This document shows, piece by piece, positions 21,958 to 34,494 of a stretch of 64,000 bases of DNA; position 1 is the stretch's first letter, and the number at the start of each line of letters is the position of its first letter. The DNA comes from Powellomyces hirtus (Eukaryota; Chytridiomycota; Chytridiomycetes; Spizellomycetales; Powellomycetaceae). The translations under genes were made by a program, and so were the position numbers. The stretch lies in contig JAHLKG010000010.1 of the NCBI GenBank assembly GCA_025526995.1, positions 186,001-250,000 on the forward strand, in the 5' to 3' direction. The notes under the pieces are model-generated. The model was not told the origin of the DNA. It saw only the letters and a list, made by a program, of their open reading frames with translations, and did not search any database.

Positions 21958-24900
21958 TTATTTCTTGGCGAGCAGGCTAATATACCAGCTGGCGCGGCTT
22001 TTGGAGGGTGTGTCGTCTAACACAAATGGTTACGCGTTAGCACCGCGTGCAAATGGTCGGAGGGTCGACATACGCATACCTAAATTGACTTGAACGTCTC
22101 CGGCAGAGTCCATCTCTCCAGCTGGGATGAATGTGTTGCCACCACCTCTTAATGGTTTAGCAATTCGCGAAGAGTACAACCAGGCAGAAGCAGGGTTTGC
22201 ATTTTGGGTTTGTGAAGCTAATGCCGAAGAATACGGCAATGAGAACCTTGTCGGGGATTGCTCATTCAGGGTGTGAACTTACATCTTGCTTCTTGTAGTT
22301 TTTCCCTCATGCTAGCGAGCTGGGCCTCAAACTTCTGATTTTGGAGTTCAAGCTTGGTAGTGGCATCGTTCAACAGTCCTTCAAGGTTCACAATGCGTTC
22401 ATTGCGAGCGGTTAATTGTCGATCCATCTTGACCATGTCCTTCTTCAGCATGCCGTTTGACTCAACCAGCGTCTTCTGGACAGCAGTGAGCTGTTCGAGG
22501 TTCCGCTCCAAGAACGCCATTTTCTGCTGCTGAGCGTTGGAAGCTTTCGCCACGTTGGATGTCTTTGCCATGGTGTCGTATTGATCACGGACATCCTCCA
22601 GTGATATTTCAAGCTCCACAACCTGGAAAAGAGCAGAACCTTTAGTTCTCTGCACTTTCCTACTGCAAAAGCCATGCAATGCATGTTCCGTACCTTTTCA
22701 CAACGGTTCTTAAGATCTCGCATTAGTTTCTTTTTCATGCCGTCAAACTCAGCAAGCTCCTGAGCCATGTTCTTTCTCAGCCTTTGAATCTCTTCATTGT
22801 CATCAACGCTGAATCCACTGCCGTTGCCGCCAGCGCTTCGAACGCTTTCCACCGCACTCTTCAGTTCCTCTGTCAAGTGACGTTGCTCGGCAACGGTAGT
22901 CTGCATGCGAACGAGCTCCTCCTCTTTCCGTGCCAACATTGCACGATAGTCTTCAAGTTCCGTTTCTGCGTGTGAGCTGCGCGATTCATACACGGACTCC
23001 AGACGAGCCTGAATAGAGCAACATCTATGTTACATGCCAGATGCAGTGAATGAACCATAAAATCAAGAGATACCTTAAGGTCTTCGAACATGCTCGCAAC
23101 TTCTGGGCCAGCACCGCTAACTTCTTCATTAATAGTTCGATCGAGGAGTTCCTCATACTCTCTCTCGATGGCTGCCACTTTGCCCTCCAGCTCCTCCTTT
23201 TGCCTGCAGAGCCTTTCCACCTCTTCTTCAGAGGTTTTGGCTTTCAATGCAAACTCCTCTATCAGTGCATCTTGTTGTTCCAGCTGAGATTTGGCCTCAA
23301 GCAGCTCTACATGTTGCGCTTCAATGTCCTCAGGCTTTGTGGGTGGGGAAGAGTGAGCCTTCAAATGCGCCAGCTTCGCAAGAGACGCGCGCATAGACTT
23401 CTCCTTCTCTGACAAAGACGCCTGATGGTGGAGAAGTCAGTGTCGTGACAGCAATGAATATTGTGGTTCTTTTGCAACTCACGGAAGGATCAAATTCAAC
23501 CATCATTTGCGCCATCTTCTCCTTCTTTCTCCTTTCTTTCTCTTCCGGGGTAACGGCAATGACTGGTTGAGAAGCTTGTAGCTCGATGATTCGTTTCTGT
23601 GATTAGGAAGGGCATGAGTATAAGGAATCGGTAGAAGAGCACCAGATAAATTGTCATACTGACCTTGAGATCTTCAACAATCTGTCCCATTTCTCCCTTC
23701 TCCTCTTTCATACTGTCCAGGTTGATTGCCGCATCTTTGGTTTCAAATTGCAGCTTCTCAATTTGCAAGTGGAGATCAGCGACAGTGGCTGACAAGACTT
23801 TGTTCTCATGGAGAAGTTCTGTATCGCCTTTCCGCATGTTGGCCACAGCTTCGATCAGTTCTTCCATTCGGAGTTTCTGCTGTTCCAATTCCGCCTCCTT
23901 TTCTGCCAGCTGATCGGAAAGTTCATTCTCGCGCCTGAGGAAATCCTCGCGTTCATCATCGGCAATCAGGATGGCAGGTGTGGAAGATCTCATTGAATCA
24001 GTCACAGACGATGGTAATGGAAGGGGGGCGCTCGGCGTAGATACTTCTTCGACTGCGACTGCAACGTTTAGTGGCGTCACCCAGTCGTTTTCTGACACCG
24101 TCCCGCCTGATCTCCACACATTCAGCTCCTTTTCCAATGCATGACAGTACGTTTGTATCGAAGAAAGGTCCACTTTGCATCTCTTCAGCAGCGCCTTCAG
24201 CTCGCCTGGGCTCAACTCGGCATTGATCTTGGCCTTGTTCTTTATAGTTTTGGCGCGCATACCAAAACGCAGGGTCGACACTGTTTCGGCTTCGTTGAAG
24301 GACGATGGAGAGCAGTTGATGATCAAAGTTGTACGAGAGTTTCCACCAAGGGATTCTTGCAGGATACGGGTAAGCTTGGAGTCTCGGTAAGGGATGTGAG
24401 AGGATTTGCCATCTGTCAAGGCATTGATCACCATTCCCAATGCCGACAGCGATTTGTTGATCTTCTTTGCTTCTTCGAGGGTCTGGCCGGAAGCGCCGGT
24501 CTTCCCAACCTTCTCAGATCCAGCTAAATCAACCAGCGAGAGCTTTCCCACTTTTTGACTTCCATCCTGAAGATTCTTTTGAGTAATGGTGAGGACGAAA
24601 ATGGAATGACTTCGAGAACTCTCCGAGTTCATATTTGTCTGTGCCACCATTCTTGAGCTCTGTCCGCGCCGCATGGCATCGTAAACCTCGCCGATGGAAC
24701 CCACAAACACCTCAAGCAACCCTTTCACGTACACTCCGCGACTCTTCTCCTCATGGATAGGGAGATTGTCGTTGGCCGGGTTCAACAAATCGCGAATCTT
24801 TTCCATGTAAATTTCCATGAAGGAGACACGGACCGTAAACTCGAGATGTGGCGGTGAACTGAAAATCGTGGAGAATATGCTCTCCACTATCCGCGGCGTC

Positions 24901-25528
24901 AAACCCTTCATGCCTTCGTTTTCCATATCACCCTGAAAGAGTGTGTAAAACGTTTCAGCCGCTATGCACCTGTGGTTGAAATCCCAAGTTCGCTTACCAT
25001 CATCGTATGGGTCTTTCCGCTTCCTGTTTGACCATACGCAAAAATCGTCCCATTGTAACCTCTCATGACATCTGACAGATCACGCAGTTCAGGTTAGACA
25101 GCAGCTCAAGGTTACTCTGTGTAATATGTGTAGTACCATCGATGGTTGCGCTGGCCGCGTAAGAGAAGACATGGTCCTGGGTGGACTTCCAGTCGAACAC
25201 TCGGTCGAAATTGAATGTTCCCGGGTACTCGCGACTCTGCGGTGACATGACACAATAAGTAAGCCTGAGAGTCAGTGTCAAAATCCCAAAGCATGTCTCA
25301 CGTATACCTCGATTCTGACACTCGTGAGTTCATCATCAAACGTGACAACGGGGATGCCTCCTTCCTTGATTTCTCGCGAGTTCTGCGGCCTGAAGCGGCA
25401 AACAACACGAATGGCGTCTGGGGGAGAGTCAAAAGTCTTTTAGTACTGCTGCGGCTTTAGGCAACCTCCTGTTGTAAAGCTGGCGAATGTAGCATACCGC
25501 CCGCCGCTCTATTTATGTCCGCCAGCAT
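21958..25528 (-). CDS. kinesin-1 heavy chain (conventional kinesin)
   Basis: Plus-end-directed microtubule motor. The first exon is 31 nt (25528-25498, [10 protein letters not shown]), then 25417-25308, 25236-25137, 25071-24998, and 24932 leftward. The motor head contains [16 protein letters not shown], the P-loop [12 protein letters not shown], switch [16 protein letters not shown] and switch [22 protein letters not shown]. It also has [20 protein letters not shown]. The neck start [15 protein letters not shown] is typical of kinesin-1. Long coiled coil follows (e.g. [20 protein letters not shown]). Near the end is [12 protein letters not shown], an IAK-type autoinhibitory motif, and the protein ends WYISLLAKK. 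Intron positions in the stalk are approximate. It is divergent from transketolase. Confidence 0.93.
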
Positions 25529-26172
25529 GTCAACGTTCCAAGCGGTAATGCCCGTTTTAATGGGAGCAGCCAATGTCAACCGTCAATAACGTCCTAAATG
25601 GCTGTGTTGAGTGGAGAGTGTGCTGACAGCTTGTATCACCCGGCATCCAAAAGGTCGGCTCGCCTCCGCGTTTCGTTTCGGCAGCCGTTGGCCCGTTTCG
25701 GATCTAATTGAACTTGGCTTGGGATTCATTGAGTTCAGACATTCATTCCGGCTGTGTCCTATATGTGGGATGGAGCATTCTAATGATGTGAGAGTCGTAT
25801 AGAGAAAGTGTGAGCAAAAATAGTGGAATCTTTCATTCTAATCCAATTGGCTGATATGACACAGTCTGCCGAGTTTGACTTGACTGAAGACGGGCAGATG
25901 CTTGATAGATGTTGCTGTTGCGTCCTGATGACGGTTCTTCTTACTCGTTTGCTCAAGGCGGAGATAGATATAGATGAATATGGATAGATAGATAGATGTA
26001 GGCTCCACGTGGCTTGGACAATAATGATTCAAACGGTGACTCAATCGACTTATCGCGACGGCGGGGTGTAGTTTTCCCATCAAATCTCATTTGTCTTGTC
26101 GGCCAGAAGAAGACAGCACACCTTCCTTCCCACCTGTTTCTCCCTTCCTTCATCAACAAACAACCAAACAAA
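25529..26172. promoter_or_regulatory. divergent promoter region of kinesin-1 and transketolase
   Basis: About 640 bases between two divergent start codons, so both promoters should lie here. The only visible structure is a GATA-type simple repeat near 25963-25998 and a pyrimidine-rich leader just before the transketolase ATG. No specific factor site can be claimed. Confidence 0.5.
25963..25998. repeat. GATA-type simple repeat
   Basis: Imperfect run of gata/gatata units upstream of transketolase, about 175 bases before its start codon. Microsatellite by appearance. Confidence 0.7.
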
Positions 26173-28553
26173 ATGGCCGCCAAAGACATTGATACACTCG
26201 CTATCAACACCATCCGCACTCTCGCCCCCGATGTTGTGCAGAAGGCAAACTCGGGACATCCCGGCGCTCCAATGGGTTGCGCCCCAATGGCCCACGTCCT
26301 GTTCTCGCGCTTCATCACCGCAAACCCCAAGAACCCAAACTGGGTAAGTCTTGGAAACTAGACACTAGGGACCGGCCTGCATGTGCGGTGAAAGCAGGCG
26401 CTGTTTCATTCCGGGAACCGAAATCTGCAGTACCGCGCGTGCTGGTGGTCGAGATCGCCTAATTGTGTTGCGCGCTCCTGTCAATTGGCAGAGGTTTGCC
26501 AAACTCGCGCAAGTTGTGAATCTAAAAGACTAAATAATCCGAGCTGATAGATCAACCGTGATCGCTTTGTTCTGTCCAATGGCCATGGATGTGCTCTCCT
26601 GTACATTATGCTCCACCTCATGGGACACAACATCTCTATGGAGGACCTGAAGAGCTTCCGTCAAGTGGGAAGCAAGTAAGTGCAGGCAGCCACTTTAGGT
26701 TTTTGTTACATTCTCTCATTGCCTTCATCCGGTAGGACACCCGGTCACCCTGAGGCCAATCACGGTGTTACCGGAATCGAAGTCACCACCGGACCTCTCG
26801 GTCAAGGAATTGCCAGCGCTGTCGGTCTGGCCATCGCCGAAGCTCACTTGGCTGCCACATTCAACAAGCCCAAGTACGAACTGATCAACAACGACACCTT
26901 CGTCATCCTCGGTGACGGATGCATGCAGGAGGGTGTTCAGGCTGAAGCCGCTTCTTTGGCTGGTCACTTGAAGCTTGGCAAGCTCATTGCTCTGTACGAT
27001 GACAACCACATTCAAATTGATGGTGACACTGCCCTTGGATTCACTGAGGATGTTGTCAAGCGATTCGAGTCATACGGATGGCACGTCCAGGTCGTCGCTG
27101 ACGGTGATCATGATGTTGAGGGTATCACTAAGGCCATTCAGGCCGCGAAGGCTGTTACCGACAAACCGTCGCTCATCAAAGTCCGCACCACCATCGGATA
27201 TGGCTCCAAGAACCAGGGTGAGGAGAAGGTGCACGGTGCCCCTCTCGGCGAACCCGACATTGCTGAAGTCAAGACCAAGCTCGGTTTCAAGGCTGAGGAA
27301 AAGTTCTACGTGCCCAAGGAGGTTTACGACTTCTACCAGAATATCACCAAGAAGGGAGAGGAGGCGTCTGCCGCCTGGGACAAGCTTTTTGCTGATTACG
27401 CAAAGGAGTTCCCTGAGCTTGCATCTGAGCTGAAGCGTCGTCTTGCCAAGAAGCTTCCTGAAGGCTTCGCAGCAGCTCTCCCCAAGTACACCCCTGCTGA
27501 TCCACCAGTAGCTACTCGCAAGCTGTCAGAGACTCTACTCAACAAGGTCGCCCTCAAGATTCCCGAGCTCATCGGTGGATCTGCTGATCTCACTGCCTCC
27601 AACTTGACCCGTTGGAAGGGTGCCGAGGACTTCCAGCATGCCGACACCAAGCTTGGTACCTACGCTGGTCGTTACATCCGTTTCGGTGTTCGCGAGCACG
27701 GCATGGCGGCCATCTGCAACGGTATCAGTGCTTACGGTTGCAACATTGCTTTCGGAGCTACCTTCTTCAACTTCATCAGCTACGCCCTCGGCGCTGTTCG
27801 ATTGTCCGCCCTCTCTCACCACCAGGTTTTGTACATCATGACCCACGACTCTATCGGTCTTGGTGAAGATGGTCCCACTCACCAGCCTATTGAGACACTC
27901 GCTGAATGCCGTGCTCTCCCCAACCTTCTCAACTTCCGTCCCGCTGACGGAAATGAAGTGTCTGGGTCTTACCTGGTTGCCCTGGAGGCCACCGACCGTC
28001 CGTCCACTCTGATCCTCACCCGTCAGAACCTGCCGCAACTTGAGGGCTCGAGCATTGACGCCGTCCGCAAGGGTGCTTACGTTCTGCAGGGCGGGGACGC
28101 CGACGCTCAGATCTGCTTCGTTGCCACAGGTTCCGAGGTATCTCTTGCTGTCGACTCTGCTGCCGAGCTTGCCAAGGAGGGCATCAAGAGCCGCGTTGTT
28201 TCCATGCCATGCTGGGAGCTGTTCGAGGAGCAATCGCTGGAATACAAGAAGTCCGTGTTCCCCGAGGGTCTGCCGGTAGTGTCCATCGAGGCCATGTCCA
28301 CCTTCGGATGGGACAAGTGGGCTCACGCCTCCATCGGTATCAACACCTTCGGTGCCAGTGGACCGTACAAGGTATGTTCTCGAAGGTCTTTGGTGAAAAG
28401 TTTGATTTTACGTGGCCTAACATTATTTGCTACTCGCAGGACTTGTACAAAAAGTTCGGTCTCGTCCCCGACGTTGTTTCCGCCAAAGCTAAGAAGGTCA
28501 TTGACTTCTACAAGGGACGCAAGGCTGAGAGCAAGCTCGTTCACCCATTCTAG
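26173..28553 (+). CDS. TKL1: Transketolase
   Basis: Thiamine-diphosphate enzyme of the non-oxidative pentose phosphate pathway. Exons are 26173-26343, 26551-26675, 26736-28371 and 28440-28553; phases agree. It starts [20 protein letters not shown]. Key motifs are [55 protein letters not shown], and the ThDP motif GDGCMQEG followed by [10 protein letters not shown]. The pyrimidine-binding half has [16 protein letters not shown] and [20 protein letters not shown]. Length (~685 aa) is typical. Exon 3 is long and codon use there is strongly C-ending, as expected for a highly expressed housekeeping gene. Start context caaaATGGCC resembles other starts in the window. Confidence 0.97.
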
Positions 28554-28838
28554 ATGCATGCTAGTTATATAGGTTTTGATGTCCGTTCTTGTCGGCTAGG
28601 TAGCTTCCAATACATTTGCATGAAGGATGACATTCCTACTTTGGCGCGCCATTTCCGATGTGATCTTCGGTGGTTCTCCACCGATATCGCATGTGCTTCC
28701 TTATGCCACAAAACCGATGTACGGGATGTCAATATTTCGAAGAACCAGTTCTATTAAATAATGTGATTCACTTGGCTACAAGATCGGACCACTGGTCATT
28801 TATACACCGTATCTCTCCTCGCCAGCAACAAAGTTGCG

Positions 28839-29825
28839 CTATTCTTCCGCATCTGAGGCCTCATCAGAGCCTCCATGGTCCTCGTCCTCGTCTTCATCAT
28901 CGTCGTCATCATCTTCTTCATACCAGAAGTTTTCGTCCTCTTCTATTTCTATTGGTCGTTTTACCAAGAAGTCGGCCTCTGATAGAATATAATAGAGTCC
29001 CCAACTTCAATACACGCTCTTTTGAACCATTGAAAAACAAGGGTCCGCCGTGACTTACCACTTGTTGGCATGACCAAGTCCGCAGGAATATCCTTCTTGC
29101 TCTTCTCCACGAGCTCTTTCACTTTTGCATCAAACGCCTTCTTATCCTTTCTGAACTGGATGCTCGCGTCCACATTCGCCGGTGACGAGGTGTTTGGATC
29201 GTTGAGCAGTGATATGACCGACAGGAGAATAGACTCCACAGATTGGGTAGGGTTCCATCGTTCGGCAGCCGACTCGCCCGACATCTCGTCATCGCCTGGT
29301 GCGTGGAGGATGGAGATGCAGAGCCGGCCATCTTCGTACACGTTGGGGTGGTAGAATCCGTTGTGGAAGGTGAAGGAAGGTGGGTTGAACGGGAAATCCT
29401 GTGGGAACTTGATGGATGCCTGCGAGTTTGACATGTCAGCCCAGACTGCAGATTCCACAGATTTGCCTCTCTTGCTCTCATCCACAGGATGGCGAGAACT
29501 CACCAGGAAGTATCCTCCTTCGTAGGCGGTGCCCAACGGTCCAATGATTCCGACTCTGCACAGTGACGTTAGTCAGCATCCAGGCTGCGCATTCCAGGAC
29601 ATTTCGGCTCAAACGCAACGTACTCCCAATCAAAAATGTTGTCGTCTTTCATGCCCACGCGAAATCCAGGGACCGGGTGCATCATTAACTCTGGAGGTTT
29701 GAGGACGTGGGTTGGGTGAAAAAGGTCCTGTCAGTGTTTAAGGCACAAAACAAGTTTTTCTTGGGTCTTAGATTGTACAAACCTTTCAACTGCCGTTGAA
29801 GAGCATGCTGTGCCGCACTAGACAT
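28839..29825 (-). CDS. CDC34: CDC34/UBE2R-type ubiquitin-conjugating enzyme E2
   Basis: E2 that works with SCF cullin-RING ligases. Start MSSAAQHALQRQLK (29825-29783), then ELMMHPVPGFRVGMKDDN, VGIIGPLGTAYEGGYFL, and KFPQDFPFNPPSFTFHNGFY. The active-site block is HPNVYEDGRLCISILHAP with the catalytic Cys. The acidic insertion after the active site (GDDEMSGESAAERWNPTQSV) distinguishes CDC34/UBE2R and UBE2G from ordinary E2s. The acidic C-terminal tail (YEEDDDDDDEDEDEDHGG), required for CDC34 function with SCF, argues for CDC34. Five to six exons; the last intron splits the catalytic domain from the acidic tail. It is divergent from NDUFS2. Confidence 0.93.
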
Positions 29826-30554
29826 ATTTCAAGACCTGACAGGTACTACTTCAAACGTAATTCGTTGTTCGCTTGCAGCTTCACTCGCGAAGCCGACAGT
29901 GAAGATGGATGGGCGAGATGGTTGATCAAGAGTTGCGCTCAGAGACAGTCGCAGAGAAGATGTTCAAAGTCGTCGAATGGAGGGAGGATCGCTTGGAATG
30001 CACGGGGTTTTGTATTTTTGAGACAAATCAAAGTCTCTAAAGAAACGCTTTTTCTGTTTGGATTGGAAAAGAAATGGGGGACGAAATGGGGGGCGAGTAG
30101 CTTGGCCATGAATAGCGATGAGACTTTCGGGGGGGTTGGAGAGCATGATGCTTAAGGTAGGTCGTGCTATTAAAAGCATCGTTCCTCTGAACTTCCAAAT
30201 GGGGCTTAGTTGCAGGAGAAAGGTCGCGAGTTCGAATCCCAGAGCCTGTCTTTACCCCACTCGCATTTTTTTCCTAGCCGCTTCTCAGGAAACCGAGGAC
30301 ACCCAACGGAAAAACGCAACTCGCGCGGCTGCTAATTGGGAACCACAGTTGCTCGTTGGCAGATTGGCACTGATATTGCATCCAACTGCAAAAGCAAGTG
30401 TGTTGCACCAGACGTAACGCTGATTTTGCTCTTTAACATCACAGTCTGACGAGCGCCCCGACACATACCGGCATCACCAAATTCCGTGTCGGACACCCAA
30501 TCTCGAACACGTCGACAAATTGACTTCCAATTTTGTTCTTATATCTTCAGCAAA
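29826..30554. promoter_or_regulatory. divergent promoter region of CDC34 and NDUFS2
   Basis: About 730 bases between divergent start codons. A tRNA-like string (agttcgaatcc at ~30230) was examined and rejected as a tRNA. No other element is recognised. Confidence 0.45.
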
Positions 30555-32349
30555 ATGGCTCCCGCCGCCCTTTCCCGATCGCTGTTGACGGCTGCTAGCC
30601 GTGCATCCACCACCACTGGTGTGCGGTCGCTTTCCTCCATCGCCACTGCCGCCTCGACTGGAGCTCCGGCGCTTATGCGAGGAAGTCGTCCTACCACTCC
30701 TGCCGTTCCAGACTTGCAGGCCAAACGTGGAGGTTGGTGATCAGCTCTCAGCTACTTTTTTTCTGATGTAGTTGGGAAGAGCGCATTTCGAAAAGCAGGG
30801 AGTGTCGTTTTGTTAATGTCGAATTGTTGCCATTTTCCTTATAGCCAAGGGATCTGCTGGGGGAAAGGTTATGCACCCGGAGACTTTCGGAGTATCCACC
30901 CGTTGGTTCGTCCCACCAAAGGTCCGCCAGAATGCGGAACTTGTCGGTACGAATTTTTGGAAATTGGAAATTCTTAAGAGGAGATTGGCCTCGTCATAAC
31001 TTTATTGTTCTGCAGAGGTTCCCTTCTACGAGGGCGAGGATGCGAGCTTGGAAACTTTCACCATCAACTTCGGACCCCAGCACCCTGCTGCCCACGGTGT
31101 GTTACGATTGATTCTGGAATTGAAGGGAGAAATCATTGTCCGTGCCGACCCGCACATCGGTCTTCTGCATCGTGGTACTGAAAAGTTGATCGAGTACAAG
31201 ACCTACCTGCAGTCTCTGCCCTACTTTGATCGTTTGGATTACGGTATGCACACGACTCTAATAAATGTGCAAACAATGGCAGCCGTCTAAACTGACCTGA
31301 TACCGCTCATAGTGTCCATGATGACCAACGAGCAGGCTTATTCGCTTGCTGTCGAGAAGCTTCTCAACATTGAGATTCCCGCCCGAGCCAAGTACATCCG
31401 TACTCTGTTTGGCGAGATCACCCGTATCTTGAATCACATCATGGCCGTCACAACACACGCTCTGGATGTCGGAGCCCTGACTCCCTTCTTGTGGATGTTC
31501 GAGGAGCGTGAAAAATTGATGGAGTTTTACGAGCGTGTTTCTGGGGCCCGTATGCACGCCGCCTACGTCCGTCCGGGAGGTGTTGCGATCGACATGCCCG
31601 TCGGTTTGATGGATGACATCTACAAATGGGCGCTCCAGTTCAATGCCCGAATCGACGAAACAGAGGAAGCTCTTTCCAACAACCGTGTGTGGAAGAACCG
31701 TCTGATCGGCGTCGGCAAAGTAACAGCTCAGCAGGCCATCGACTACTCCTTCTCCGGAGTCATGTTGCGTGGTTCCGGTATTGCGTGGGACTTGCGTAAA
31801 GAACAGCCTTACGACGCCTACGCCGACATGGAGTTTGATATTCCGGTTGGAACCAACGGTGATTGCTACGACCGATACCTGTGCCGTGTTGAGGAGATGA
31901 GACAGAGTTTGCGCATCATCAGCCAGTGCTTAGACAAGATGCCCCCGGGCCCTGTCAAGGTTGACGACGCCAAGATTGCGCCCCCATCTCGCGGTACGAT
32001 GAAGGAGTCCATGGAGGCTCTGATCCACCACTTCAAGTTGTACTCTGAAGGTTATTCGGTTCCTCCGGGTGAAACATACACGGTTGTGGAGGCACCAAAG
32101 GGTAGGTCTTTGATCTTGAGTGTCAATCTTGGCGCGTACGTTTATCTCATTGCAAATTCTCTTGATCCAGGTGAATTCGGTGTCTACATTGTCTCGGATG
32201 GTTCCAGCCGTCCTTACCGATGCAAAATCCGTGCCCCCGGTTTCCCGCATCTTGCTGGAGTTGACTTCATTGGCCGGGGACACTACCTTGCTGACGCTGT
32301 CACCATCATCGGAACCCTCGATGTCGTATTCGGAGAGATTGATCGTTAA
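30555..32349 (+). CDS. NDUFS2: NADH:ubiquinone oxidoreductase 49 kDa subunit (complex I)
   Basis: Core subunit of mitochondrial complex I that helps form the quinone site. Exons are 30555-30732, 30845-30946, 31016-31243, 31313-32101 and 32171-32349. The N-terminus [20 protein letters not shown] is an amphipathic, R/S-rich, acid-free mitochondrial presequence. The mature part has [20 protein letters not shown], with the quinone-site His, and [60 protein letters not shown] and AAYVRPGGV follow. It ends [13 protein letters not shown], the standard terminus with the conserved Asp-Arg. Full length (~490 aa). Confidence 0.97.
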
Positions 32350-32911
32350 GTAGATCGAATCATGCGTAGCTCACTGTTGAGACGTCGGGGGCCTTTTTGT
32401 CTTTGTCATATTTGCGTAGATTGGTGGGGAATACCAGATTTCATACAATACAATTTTTTCAATGTACCTCTTATTGATCTATGCACTATCAATATCTAAT
32501 ACGACATGGCATGACCTGGAGTCTCTGGCCGCCTCACGAGCCAACGTTCTCTCCTTGAGGTGCCTAGGTTTCGGTCTACTGGCCACTCATTGGGAGAAGA
32601 TCCGCGGGGGCTTAATAGGACCAACTAAAGTACCAATCCTGCGGCTTTTCCTCCGGCTCACTCTCCGTCTAGCCCAACAGCCTGTACCAGTTTATGTTCA
32701 GCATGGCTTCGTGCATCCTGGGATACTTCTAAAGGTTATCAAAACGGTTGTGACGAGGCATGAGAAGGTACCCTGTCTAGCAGCTAGCTTCCGCTGCTAG
32801 TGCGGATGGCCGAATGGGTCATGGAACTTGCGAATGAGAAGTTCGTTCGCGTCATCACGAACCCTCTCTTTCAATAAAATTGTCGATGGCATTGCACACG
32901 GCCCTGGATGC

Positions 32912-32923
32912 GGGGGGGGGGGG
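32912..32923 (+). repeat. G12 homopolymer
   Basis: Uninterrupted run of twelve G followed by an A and more G, in the intergenic stretch downstream of NDUFS2. Confidence 0.85.
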
Positions 32924-34316
32924 AGGTTACTTGCTGACGAGTGTGGAAAGGGCTTCAACCGTTGTCTATGAGTTTTCTCGAGGAAGCGCGCGATCCGTAT
33001 ACTGTGGGTATATGTGTTTCCGTGCCCTGAAAGTATACCGTGGGAGTATAAAGTCCCAAACCCCGGCGGCGGATGGTGATGAGCTGGATCTTCCTCGTTT
33101 GTTCTGCAACATAGTTGTTCGACATGGAATAATCCAGTCATGTAAATTTGCGTAATCTTCAGATTGGCTCCAATCATCGTCCGCTCTCGCCCTTACTTTG
33201 TATCCGGCTGACATGATGTAACCTCTGGCCTTCCTGTATACTCCTGCTCGTCGACAGAGACATCCAAATCGTGTGATTTTCGTTCTATTCTCCCAGCCAC
33301 AATCTGCAGCACGCGCGAGCCCGACAGATACATACATCTTCTTCCCACTGATAACCCGAGCGAGCAATCCCAAACTCGGTTTGGAAGGCAACGCTCTACA
33401 GTATGGTGCGGGACAGAACCCCGGGTAGGCTCAACGCAGTAAACACACAAGCAGACTGGCTGACTATGGACATTCGCGCGAGGCGGTGGTGTGGATACTC
33501 ATGGTCCCGACGACTGTCATCACCTTTGAACGTGTTGTCTGTCAAATTTGGCTGGGGCAATTGAACTGGAGGTCAGATGCCAGGCAAACCGCACTCCAGT
33601 TCACCTGCCTCAAACTACATGCGATTCGCATCGAATTCGAATATGGAGTCGGCAAGAGATGCCTTCATATCGTCTCTAGGTGCAAGTGACAGGAGGACCT
33701 GCGACCTGACAGGCGAGACGCGTCCGGTACAAGCGCTTCGGGAGTGATGGGACGATGTTTATGGCCCACTGTTCCGCTCACCGTCATTGACGGGGTGTTC
33801 TCGTGGGAGAGGCCGGGTTGTATCTGCAGCCGCTTGGGTTGCTGCTGGAAAAACAATATTCTCTTGTCGCGATAGCGCACGACATGGAGGCCCGCATTGT
33901 TCTGAATTTGCAGAACCGTCGAGCAACCATTCCCCCACTAAATCTGCGATGGGGCATGAAGAACCACCCACCCATTGCTCTTGCAACTCTCCGTCGAGGT
34001 TCGCCGCTTTTGGGTACAAACCTCAGGTGTATCCAGATATGGAAACACAGTTAAGGTTATGCCTTTTTGCCCCGCAAGACCCTCAGCGGGGTCTGCAACA
34101 AAAAAAGTTGGGGGTTTCGAGAGCTTCTACGCTCTCGTACTCCGACCGGGTGATCGGGGAGAAGCCCCCGCTGCCGCAGGTCCGGATCGCTCAATACATT
34201 TTCGCATGGATGCTTTGTGTCGGAACTGGAAAATATACTACAAAATTCTCTGGATTGTTTTTTGCGGTTGGCTTCGTTCTTGTTTGCTTCTTTTCGGTCC
34301 GAATATTTGTGGGACT

Positions 34317-34345
34317 AGAATACCAGAATACCAGAATACCAGAAT
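34317..34345. repeat. short tandem repeat, 8-bp unit agaatacc, ~3.6 copies
   Basis: Three exact copies of agaatacc plus five bases of a fourth, about 150 bases upstream of the CFAP57 start. One period is 8 bp, so it would not be a coding repeat. Confidence 0.85.
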
Positions 34346-34494
34346 TTGAAGTTGGCAGAATAGTGTGATGTCGCTGCCGTCGGTGTACACCAGGTATGCC
34401 TTTTTTGTTTCTTGACCTGTGTACAAGTCGGCCAAATCGGTGGTTTTTGTCTCCCCCGATCCATCATGAGTAGTTAATCCTCTCCTATCTTCCA

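Larger units (their letters stand above)
32350..34494. other. 2.1 kb stretch with no recognised gene
   Basis: This is the longest gene-poor interval in the window. Open frames on both strands are under 200 codons, overlap each other, and show no family motif or convincing splice context. It contains a run of 12 G (32912-32923) and an 8-bp tandem repeat (34317-34345). I see no transposase, reverse transcriptase or terminal repeats. It may hold non-coding transcripts, regulatory DNA or an eroded gene. Confidence 0.5.

Noticed and set aside
27535..28326. 263-codon minus-strand open frame inside transketolase
   Set aside because: It lies antisense to the long, strongly biased transketolase exon; such antisense frames are expected there, and its translation has no recognisable motif.
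30150..30250. tRNA-like sequence with agttcgaatcc
   Set aside because: The T-loop consensus is present, but the flanking bases form at most two of five T-stem pairs, and no acceptor or anticodon stem can be drawn.
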